A stretch of DNA of 64,000 nucleotides from the NCBI GenBank assembly GCA_045105615.1, contig JBGCDS010000007.1:1-64000 (forward strand). Reading direction: 5' to 3'. Source of the DNA: UBA1858 sp045105615. GTDB lineage: Bacteria > Pseudomonadota > Gammaproteobacteria > UBA4575. Below the pieces are notes generated by a model. The model saw only the letters and a list, made by a program, of their open reading frames with translations. It did not search any database and was not told where the DNA came from. Numbering within the stretch: position 1 is the stretch's first letter; each line of letters opens with the position of its first letter. The translations under genes were made by a program, and so were the position numbers. Shown here piece after piece: positions 54,964 to 63,690 of this stretch.

Positions 54964-54995
54964 AAAAGGCCGCCTTTGTAGGCGGCCTTTTGTTT
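54964..54995 (+). terminator. intra-cluster rho-independent terminator after mtoX
   Basis: AAAAGGCCGCC (54964-54974) pairs with GGCGGCCTTTT (54981-54991), ending in TTTTGTTTAT. A second hairpin (AACGTTTAATGATTAAACGTT, 54929-54949) lies before it. Placed between mtoX and the SCO gene, it should make mtoX mRNA more abundant than the downstream genes. Confidence 0.8.
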
Positions 54996-55018
54996 ATATA
55001 AAGGATTAAAAGGGAATC

Positions 55019-55744
55019 ATGAAAAACCTATCTCTAATTTGTTTTTCACTATTAATTTTATCGTTATATGGATGTGATCAATCAGATAACGAAGCAGAGC
55101 ATAAGGCAGTGGTCGCGAGCTTTGAAAACCAAGTACAGCTTCACGCGCCAGGCTGGGGTGATATGCAATTCAAACTGCCAGAGCCAGGCACCTATAAATT
55201 GCCTCCGTTTGGTAAAGCTGCTGACGGCAATGTATTAACAGATGAAGGTGAAGAGAAACGCCTGTCAGACTTTTATGGTGATAAAGTCGTTCTTCTTAGT
55301 TTTATGTTTACTCAATGCTCAGATCTAAACGGGTGTCCTCTAGTGACAGCGGTCTACTATAAGTTAAAAGAAGCATTGAAAAACGACCCTGAATTATCCG
55401 ATCAACTTAGATTAGTAAGTTTGAGTTTTGATCCCAAATACGATACGCCTGAAGTAATGAAATTTTATGGTCAAGGTAGTGAAGACTTTGGTGGACCTGA
55501 ATGGCAATTTCTTACTACGGCTTCTGAGAAAGAATTGACGCCTATCACGCAAGAGTTCGGACAGTACGTCAATCAAGAATATGATGAAGAAGGAAATCCT
55601 ACTAACAGTTTTGCACATATTTTAAGAGTGTTTTTAATTGATAAAGAAGGGCGTAAAAGAACACAATACAGCGCAAGCTTCTTACATGATCAATCCATCA
55701 TTACTGATTTGAAAACACTGTTGTTAGAAGAGCAGGGTAAATAA
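55019..55744 (+). CDS. SCO-like lipoprotein with altered CX5C site
   Basis: 241 residues with a lipoprotein signal (LILSLYGCDQ, lipid Cys near 19). Thioredoxin/SCO fold: LPPFGKAADGNVL, VVLLSFMFTQCSDLNGCPLV (about 94-113), where the two Cys are separated by five residues (CSDLNGC) and not three, and NSFAHILRVFLIDKEG supplying the His. SCO1/SenC genes are typical neighbours of mtoX and are thought to provide copper. Its variant spacing suggests specialisation relative to the canonical SCO at 52606. Six bp separate it from the MauG-type gene. Confidence 0.8.
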   Translation: MKNLSLICFSLLILSLYGCDQSDNEAEHKAVVASFENQVQLHAPGWGDMQFKLPEPGTYKLPPFGKAADGNVLTDEGEEKRLSDFYGDKVVLLSFMFTQCSDLNGCPLVTAVYYKLKEALKNDPELSDQLRLVSLSFDPKYDTPEVMKFYGQGSEDFGGPEWQFLTTASEKELTPITQEFGQYVNQEYDEEGNPTNSFAHILRVFLIDKEGRKRTQYSASFLHDQSIITDLKTLLLEEQGK

Positions 55745-55750
55745 TTCAAA

Positions 55751-57100
55751 ATGAAACTTTACTTATCTAGGCCTCGTTACTGGATCTTGTTTTTAGTTGT
55801 TTGCTGCATATTTGTCAGTTCGACGACTATCTTGATTGCTAGTTCTAATAATGAAGAGATAAATAAAGAAGCTATTTTTGGGCCTGGTGACCGTAAGCAT
55901 GGTTACGACCAAGAAACCTATGTTACTAACTCACTCAGTGTGACCGCACGCAAAGGTAAGCTAGCAAACCTATTACAGTTTGTTGATCAAGCTCCACTTG
56001 GCTTGCCTAAGATGCAAATACCAACTGGAAACCCAATTACAGAAGAGAAAATAAGTCTTGGGCGTCGTCTTTTCTTTGATCGCCGCTTGTCATTGAACGA
56101 TACATTCTCCTGTGCAATTTGTCATATCCCAGAGCAGGGCTATGCAAATAATGAATTAGCCACTGCAATTGGTTTTGAAGGGCGCAGCGTTAAGCGAAAT
56201 AGTCCAACTATTTATAACGTCGGTTATTATGATGTATTTTTCCATGATGCTAGAGAAGATAGTTTAGAGCAGCAGGTGTGGGCACCCCTACTTGCTAGAA
56301 ACGAAATGGCAAATCCTTCTATTGGTTATGTGATAAATAAAATAAAGGGCATTGAAGAATACAAAGGTCTGTTCGAAACAGCTTTTGATGGTAAAGGCCC
56401 AACGATGGAAACAGTTGGAGAGGCATTAGCCGCTTACCAAAGAACGTTAAACTCAGGCAATTCTAGGTTTGATCAATGGTATTACGGTAAAAAAGAAGAT
56501 GCGTTGAATGATGATGAAAAAGCAGGTTTTGCACTCTTTGTGGGCAAAGGTAAGTGTTCTGCATGCCATTTGGTGAACGAAGAATACGCATTGTTCACTG
56601 ATCAATTACTCCATAACACGGGTCATGGGTATAATGTCTCGATGGGAGTTAAGCCCGAAAAAATACGTGTGCAATTAGCGCCTGGTGTTTTTGTTAATGT
56701 CGATAACGATATCATTGATTCAGTTCGCCAAACACCTAAGCAGAATGATGTCGGCTTATACACCATTACTCAAAACCCATTTGATCGCTGGAAATTTAGA
56801 ACGCCGATACTACGTAATGTGGCACTTACCGCACCATATATGCACGATGGCGCGTTTACTAGCTTACGTCAGGTTGTTGAATTCTATAATAAGGGCGGTA
56901 TTCCAAATGAGTTATTAAGCCCGCTGTTGTCACCTTTGAATTTAACTGAACAAGAAATGGATCAGCTGGTTAGCTTTATGTTGGCCTTGACAGGCGATAA
57001 TATAGAAGTACTAGTGGCTGATGGATTTGCAGCACCAATAGGTGACATTCGTTCACAGGATCCCAATTGGGCACATGACTCAGAATTCGAAGTTAAATAA
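55751..57100 (+). CDS. MauG/cytochrome c peroxidase-type diheme protein
   Basis: 449 residues with an N-terminal membrane anchor or signal (about 10-29). Haem sites are CAICH (about 121-125) and CSACH (about 269-273). GRRLFFDRRLSLNDTFSC, NSPTIYNVGYYDVFFHDAR and LTAPYMHDGAFTSLRQVVEFY are hallmarks of the BCCP/MauG family. Such proteins reduce peroxide or carry out oxidative maturation of partner proteins. In the mtoX cluster it may mature the oxidase or scavenge the H2O2 it makes; neither can be decided by sequence. It ends where the first TlpA-like gene begins. Confidence 0.88.
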   Translation: MKLYLSRPRYWILFLVVCCIFVSSTTILIASSNNEEINKEAIFGPGDRKHGYDQETYVTNSLSVTARKGKLANLLQFVDQAPLGLPKMQIPTGNPITEEKISLGRRLFFDRRLSLNDTFSCAICHIPEQGYANNELATAIGFEGRSVKRNSPTIYNVGYYDVFFHDAREDSLEQQVWAPLLARNEMANPSIGYVINKIKGIEEYKGLFETAFDGKGPTMETVGEALAAYQRTLNSGNSRFDQWYYGKKEDALNDDEKAGFALFVGKGKCSACHLVNEEYALFTDQLLHNTGHGYNVSMGVKPEKIRVQLAPGVFVNVDNDIIDSVRQTPKQNDVGLYTITQNPFDRWKFRTPILRNVALTAPYMHDGAFTSLRQVVEFYNKGGIPNELLSPLLSPLNLTEQEMDQLVSFMLALTGDNIEVLVADGFAAPIGDIRSQDPNWAHDSEFEVK

Positions 57101-57109
57101 GTGGAAATT

Positions 57110-57643
57110 ATGAAAATAAAATTAATTGTTAGTGCAGTTTTAATCTGTGCATGCTCTTTTGCAAATGCAGATAGATTGCTAGATGCTATGCCACGCACTA
57201 TGCATGCTGAGAACTTTATCTTGCCACATTCAACGGGCGGTAAACTTAGCTTAGATGAATTGCAGGGTAAATTTGTCCTGGTGACTTTCTGGACAACAAA
57301 ATGCACACCTTGCCGTACGGAATTGTCATTGCTAGAGGATTTACGCAATCAATTAGCAGATGATGATATTTTAGAAATAGTCGCTGTCCATGCTGGCCCC
57401 GATGTGATTGGTGTTAATGAGCATTTAGCTGTTTCTCCAGTTCATTACCCTGTGGTGATGGACATAAATTTAGAATTAGGGCATTGGGGTATACCGAGTT
57501 TACCAACCACCTATTTACTCACGCCCGATGGTGATTTTGCCTATCGTGCTGTTGGTTCGAGGCTGTGGAATTCACCACAAATGGTAGATTTTTTGAAAAG
57601 AGTGTTTGCTGATTACGAAGAAACCAAGGCTGCAGAGAAATAA
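57110..57643 (+). CDS. TlpA-like periplasmic thioredoxin, CTPC site
   Basis: 177 residues from the ATG at 57110 (GTGGA upstream; the GTG at 57101 would abut the mauG stop). Signal peptide ends SFANADR. Redox site TFWTTKCTPCRTELSLL (C-T-P-C, about 63), cis-proline in GIPSLPTTYLLTPDG. Unusual CTPC in place of CPPC suggests a different redox potential. It follows the diheme gene directly and is paralogous to the next gene. Confidence 0.85.
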   Translation: MKIKLIVSAVLICACSFANADRLLDAMPRTMHAENFILPHSTGGKLSLDELQGKFVLVTFWTTKCTPCRTELSLLEDLRNQLADDDILEIVAVHAGPDVIGVNEHLAVSPVHYPVVMDINLELGHWGIPSLPTTYLLTPDGDFAYRAVGSRLWNSPQMVDFLKRVFADYEETKAAEK

Positions 57644-57745
57644 GCATGACAAAAGGCTATCTCAGAATGGTTAGCTGAGTCTTGAATAACGAACTTAATT
57701 AAATAATTCGACTCTATTATTTATATATCCAACAAAGCGGTAATT

Positions 57746-58333
57746 ATGAAACACAGTTTTATTACAATAAGTACATTCTTTAAGCCTAATGCCTTATCGA
57801 TGGGGTTGGTAGCTGCCTTAGCATTGACAATGTCTCTGTCTAATGCTGGTGGTTTAATGGATAAAATCCCTACAGAAGAAGCCTCAAATTTCACATTAAT
57901 GAGTGCTCATGGATCAGATATAAGTTTGTCGGACTATGAAGGCAAATTCGTATTACTTAACTTCTGGGCGACCTGGTGCCCTCCCTGTGTAAAAGAAATG
58001 CCAGCCTTAAATCAGCTACATAACAAATTAAATGCAAGTAATGGTCTAGAAGTTGTTGGTGTTCATGTTGGTCCAGCGCTAGCTACAGTAAAACAATTTC
58101 TAAAAGATAAGCCGGTCGATTTCGATATTGTTATTGATAAGAATATGTCTCTCTCAAGTTGGCAGGTATCAGGGTTACCTACTACATTTTTGATAAGCCC
58201 GTCAGGAAAGCTCATATATAAAGCGACTGGTGAGCGGGAATGGGGCTCAGATGAAATGGTTGAATTTGTTCGTGGCATTATGAAAGAGTACGAACGATTA
58301 GCTACTGCTGACGCTAAAGCAACAAAAGGCTAG
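57746..58333 (+). CDS. TlpA-like periplasmic thioredoxin, CPPC site
   Basis: 195 residues. Longer signal region (about 17-35, ending SNAGGLM). Site LLNFWATWCPPCVKEMPALNQL (C-P-P-C) and cis-proline in VSGLPTTFLISPSG. Probably reduces thiols for cytochrome or copper-enzyme maturation. About 100 bp after the first copy; both share DAMPRT/DKIPTEEA-like starts and EVVGVHVGP / EIVAVHAGP blocks, so they arose by duplication. Confidence 0.85.
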   Translation: MKHSFITISTFFKPNALSMGLVAALALTMSLSNAGGLMDKIPTEEASNFTLMSAHGSDISLSDYEGKFVLLNFWATWCPPCVKEMPALNQLHNKLNASNGLEVVGVHVGPALATVKQFLKDKPVDFDIVIDKNMSLSSWQVSGLPTTFLISPSGKLIYKATGEREWGSDEMVEFVRGIMKEYERLATADAKATKG

Positions 58334-58343
58334 TTAAATAACT

Positions 58344-58631
58344 GTGTCGAGATACCGTGTAGAAATTCGTGATGCAGTACTATCATATCTGAAAAGCGAA
58401 TTCATAGGATTCGATATTCAAGAACAAAAAGATAATGAAAGCTACTGCTTTCGACTAACCAAAGCATCTGACTCACACTTTATTCGCGTTATGTATTCTG
58501 CAACTCAAAGCAGTGCGGGGAGTGAAATTGGAACTCAGCTAGAACAATATGCCGTGGCTAGTACTATGAGGGGATTAGGTGAATTTCCTGTCGTGGTGAC
58601 AGAGCAGGGATGCATGTTCGGTTCACCTTAA
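58344..58631 (+). CDS. small hypothetical protein at the end of the mtoX cluster
   Basis: 95 residues, GTG start 10 bp after the thioredoxin stop. Soluble and mixed composition (YRVEIRDAVLSYLKSEF at the start, SHFIRVMYSATQSSAG in the middle, VVVTEQGCMFGSP at the end). No signal peptide and no domain recognised. Close spacing places it in the mtoX/SCO/MauG/TlpA transcription unit; function unknown. Confidence 0.55.
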   Translation: MSRYRVEIRDAVLSYLKSEFIGFDIQEQKDNESYCFRLTKASDSHFIRVMYSATQSSAGSEIGTQLEQYAVASTMRGLGEFPVVVTEQGCMFGSP

Positions 58632-58774
58632 GCAAATATCTAAAGGTTGAAATAGATTTTAGTTAGTCTGCTTACTTAGTTCAAGTAATACTATATTTCA
58701 AAACACTCATTTTCTTATCAACAATAAGTCCAGCATTCTTTAATACCAGGCTTATTGTGATTATTTAATGCTAG

Positions 58775-61700
58775 TTACTGAACTGGTACCAATCTTAAAC
58801 TACTTAACTGTGTGCCGTCTTCACGTAGATAGAGAGTGACTGTGTGAGTTCCAGCCGTTAAATTTACTTCAACAGGGCCAGCAGTGTTGCGGTTTGTCAC
58901 TATGACTGGTTCGAAAGTGTTGTGTTCGCCTGTATCCCATAAATAAGGTGTGCCAGGTGCTCCATCAACACGAACATAGAATGAATCAGATTCATCTACA
59001 TTGACGCCAGAAGTTAAAATAGAACCTTCAATTAGATAATTACCAGCGGTGACTACGTTGAATGTGAATTCAGCGCTGCTTAGGCCTTCATTGAAATCAT
59101 ATTCATTGCCAGAACCTTCTGGTGCCTCAATGAACTGATTGTTTGCCGACAAAACGAAGAATCCATCTAAGATTGCTGCATCAGCGGATAATTCTAGTAT
59201 CTCCCCGCCACCAGTAGCGGCTTCAACGTTGATTGCAGCAGAGGCACTGGTGGTAGATGCTGAGTCATTATCGATTGCAACGGCGGTTAGCGTGTGAGCT
59301 CCTTCGCTAGCACCGCTCCAGGTGAAGCTATATGGCGCGGTAGTATCTGTGCTCAATAATGATGAACCATCGTAGAACTCTACACTAGTCACGTTGCCAT
59401 CTGAGTCTGCAGCATTGGCTGTTAATGTAATAATGTCACCGACTGTAAATGTTGTAGCAACAGGTCCCGTTAAGATTACTGTGGGTGCTACGTTTGGTGC
59501 TGGAGGTACTACAGTAACAGTTATTGTAGTGCTCGTGCTTGTATCATTATCATCGTCAGTTGCAATAGCAGTTAAGCTGTGAACTCCTTCGATCGCACCA
59601 TTCCAGCTGAAGTTGTAAGGAGTTGTAGTATCAGTGCCTATCAATGTCGCACCATCGTAAAATTCGACACTAGTGACAGTACCGTCAGAGTCTATTGCAT
59701 TCGCAGAGAGTGTAATGACGTCGCCAGTGATAAATATTGTATTAGCTGTTGGTGCGGTTAAGCTGACTGTGGGTGCGATGTTAACATTACCAATATCTTC
59801 CTCAATATTAATTGCAACAGAAACACTGGTAGTAATAGCAGCGTCATTGTCTGTTGCAACTGCTGTTAATGTATGAGCACCTACAGTAGCACCATTCCAA
59901 GAGAAGCTATACGGTGCAGTAGTATCCGTGCCTAATAGTGCTGCTCCATCGTAAAATTCAACACTAGTGACAGTGCCATCAGAGTCTGCAGCATTTGCAG
60001 TGAGTGCTATAACAGCGCCTACAGTAAATGTCACATTGTTCGTAGGAGCAGTTAAGCTGACTGTAGGTGCGACGTTCGGCGGAGGTGGTATTACATTGAT
60101 AGCAATAGCCGAGCTTGTGGTACTAGCGCCATCATTATCTGTTGCTACCGCTGTTAATGTGTGTGTACCTTCAGTAGCGCTATTCCAAGAGAAACTGTAT
60201 GGCGCTGCTGAGTCTGTAGTTAATAGGGTAGTTCCGTCGTAAAACTCAACGCTAGTCACTGTGCCACCAATGTCAGTTGCATTGGCTGTTAGTGAAACAA
60301 CATCACCAATTGTAAATTCTGCATTGGCAGTTGGAGCCGTCAAATTCACGCTTGGCGCTACGTTTTCCGCTGGCTCAATAAGTACTAATCTTAGACTGCT
60401 TAATTGGGCACCGTCTTCACGTAAGTAGAAAGTGACAATCTGTGGTCCAGCTAATAAATCTATTTGAACTGGGCCAGCAACATTGCGGTTAGTTAATATC
60501 ACAGGTGTAAAAGTGTTCTGTTCACCTGTGTCCCATAAGTAAGGATTAGCTGGCGCACTGTTAACACGTACATAGAATGAATCGGATTCATCTACATTCG
60601 CACCAGAGGTTAAAATAGTCCCTTCAACTTGATAACTGCCTGCTGTTGCTACATTGAATGTGAATTCAGCACTACTAATGCCTTCAGCGAAGTCATATTC
60701 ATTACCAGTACCATCTGCTACCTGAATGAATTGGTTGTTAGTAGATAATTCAAAATCTCCTGTTAATACGGCTGCATCTGCAGATAGCTCTAACGTTTCG
60801 ACATTATCGCCGTTAGGTGTAGGGTCAGAATTATCGCCAATACCATCACCATCTGAATCAACTGATTCTGTAGGGTCATTCGGGAACACATCAGTATTGT
60901 CGCCAACGCCATCACCGTCAGTATCAGAAGTTTCAGTTGCATCATTCGGGAATGCATCTGCATTGTTACCAACACCGTCACCATCGGTATCAGCATTTTC
61001 AGCCGGGTCATTCGGGAATACATCTGAATTATCGCCCACACCATCACCATCAGTGTCTGTGGTTTCATTTGGATCATTCGGGAATGCATCTTCTGTGTCG
61101 AGGATGCCGTCACCATCAGTATCGACAAAGCTTGCTTGTTCAAGGTAAGCCGCTAACTGGTTAAGTTCGGTAGCATTCAAATTGACACTATCATGTGCGC
61201 TAATTGCTTCAGCTACAGTTAGTGCAGCCCCGTCATGTAAGTAAGGTGCTGTCTTGAAAATACCAAGCAAAGTTGGTGTGTCAAAGCCATTGAGTGTTGA
61301 ACCTAGACGTTGGCCACTAGCAGTATCAATAGTACCAATGTCATGCAGAATATTTTGATCAGAATCGGTCAAAACTGTTCCGGTATGACAGCTAGTACAG
61401 TCATTTGCAACGAATAAAATCTCACCAGCTTTCGCATCATCCGTCATGTTCGCAGCTGAAAGAGCATAAGGATTGGCAGGAATAGTAGTTAATGAATTTA
61501 CGTAAGCTGCTAACGCATCGAGGTCGGTACTCACACCAGCTTTTGGATCGCCTAGTGGTTCGCTGCGAGTACCCGCAGCAAAATCGGTATCAGTCATTAA
61601 CCCAGTACCACCTGAGAGCGAGCGGATTTGCCCTTCAAAGTCTTGTACTTCGTCGAAGTTGCTTGTCCAATGAAGGCGACCATGACCACTGCCATGCCCT

Positions 61701-63690
61701 TGCAATGTAATGGTATTGCGTAATCCTTCGCCAAATACACTGATATCCCACACACGACCATCGCTATCACCCTCGTTATGGCATGAGGCACAGCTCATGT
61801 AATCATCACGTGCGAGGCGATCATCAGCTGCATCATAGAATAATTGTTTGCCTAGCAATATCTGATTGGATAACGTCTCAGTACCAACAACATCAATGGC
61901 GCTAAGAACATTGATCGAAGGCAGTTCTGTCTCAATCATGCGTGTTAAGTCAAATCGCGAGATACTTCTGTCCATAAAGTTATGTACGTAAGCAATGCTG
62001 CTATCTGTTGAGAGTGCAACCCCTTGCGGTGCTCGACCGGTAGGTAAGCGCATTACCTGAAAGTTATTGATTGTGTCAAAGACAGCTAGCTGATTGCTGG
62101 TTTCTAAAGCAACGATTAAATAACGACTATCGCCAGTAAGTGCTGCGCCGGTAGCAACACTGGAATTGTCGAAATCAATTGCGAGGTTATTTGCATCTTG
62201 ATTTTCAGTGCTAAGAGCAATGCGTGAAGTATTCGCTCTTACTGTTGTATCGAAAGTCATGCCTATTTTTCCACGTAGCATGCCAGAATCGATATTATCT
62301 TTCTTGGATGGCACGTAACCGAACTGATTATCAAAAGAGATAACAGGTGCATTTAGATAGTTAGGGATACCTGGACCTTGGGTTTCATTAGCTGCGCGAT
62401 TATCGTGGCTGAGTACAATTGTATTGGTTAAACCCATTGATATCGGATCAACAACAAACACTTCTGCTCTTGCATTTTGTACATCGACATTTGCAGTACT
62501 CTCACCGGGTATCGGAGGCGTAATAAAGTTACTAATGAGTAAGCGACTGTCATCGTATGTCATTGTGATGTGACGAGGTGTTCCTGATAACAATGTGCTA
62601 CCAATCACAGCATGGTCAGTTGCATTACGAGCTTCCATCGATAAAGTGGCTTCTAGTACTACGTAGTAAGTTGATCCTGTGCTGTTGAACACAATGCCGT
62701 GAGGCTGCGATGCGAAAGGTAAAGGTATGGTTTGTTCTACAGCAAGCGTTTGCGTATTAATAATGCTAATAGAATTATCTTTTTTATTAGTGACAAAAAC
62801 ACGATCTGTATTTGGTTGTTTGGCTAATGACCACGGGTTCAATCCCACAGAGATTTCTTGGAGCAAGGCACCTGCCGCACTTGAGATAGAAACGGTATTA
62901 TTATCTGGATTCACGTTCCATATACGATCAGCCCCAGAACTTGCTTCCACAATCAGTGTGGTTGAGTTGCGAGGAAGTGCTGGTAATGCAGTGATATTAG
63001 ATCCAGTTGTTGGTGTAGAGTCTGCATTGTCGCCGATGCCATCACCATCAGTATCTAAAGTTTCAGTGGGATCAGTTGGGAATACATCTGTATTATCACC
63101 AACACCATCGGCATCAGTATCAACTGTTTCAGTAGGATCTGTAGGGAATGCATCAGCATTATTTCCCACACCATCACCATCAGTATCTACCGTCTCAGTA
63201 GGGTCATTAGGAAAAGCATCTTCGTTATCAAATACACCGTCGCCATCGGTATCTACTGGGCCAGTTGCTTGAATTAATACTAGTTTTAAGTCGCGTAATT
63301 GTGTGCCATCTTCTCGTAGGTAAATGGTGACAGTGTGCGTGCCAACTGCAAGATCAACTTCAACATTGCCTGCGGTATTGCGATTTGTTACACGAACAGG
63401 AGTAAAAGTATTATGCGTGCCTGTATCCCATAAATAAGGGGTAGCAGGTGCGCCATCAACGCGTACATAGAATGAATCTGATTCATCCGCATTAGCACCA
63501 GAGGTTAGAATTGAGCCTTCGATTTGGTAGCTGCCTGGAGTGGTAACATTAAAAGTAAAATCAGCACTACTAATGCCTTCAGAGAAATCGTATTCATTGC
63601 CTGCACCATCTGGTATTTGGATGAATTGATTATCAGCAGATAGCTCAAAGTCTCCTGTTAAGTTTGCGGTGTTAGCTGTTTGCTCTAATA
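58775..63690 (-). repeat. three copies of a 130-residue beta-sandwich module
   Basis: Copies at about 58775-59190, 60370-60790 and 63265-63690. Each has NQFIxxxxGxGNEYDFxEG, SxEFTFNVxTxGxYxxEGxILTSG, ESDSFYVRV and a C-terminal HTVTIYLREDGTQL. The shape recalls carbohydrate-binding (CBM-like) sandwich domains. DNA identity between copies is high, so homologous recombination is possible. Confidence 0.75.

Noticed and set aside
59220..60367. Regularly repeated DNA that could be mistaken for a CRISPR or satellite array
   Set aside because: Repeats are long (about 285 bp), diverged and in frame with Ig-like domains.
62727..63272. Ser/Pro/Val-rich 181-codon plus-strand frame
   Set aside because: Antisense reading of the Asp/Gly-rich TSP3 repeats in the giant protein.
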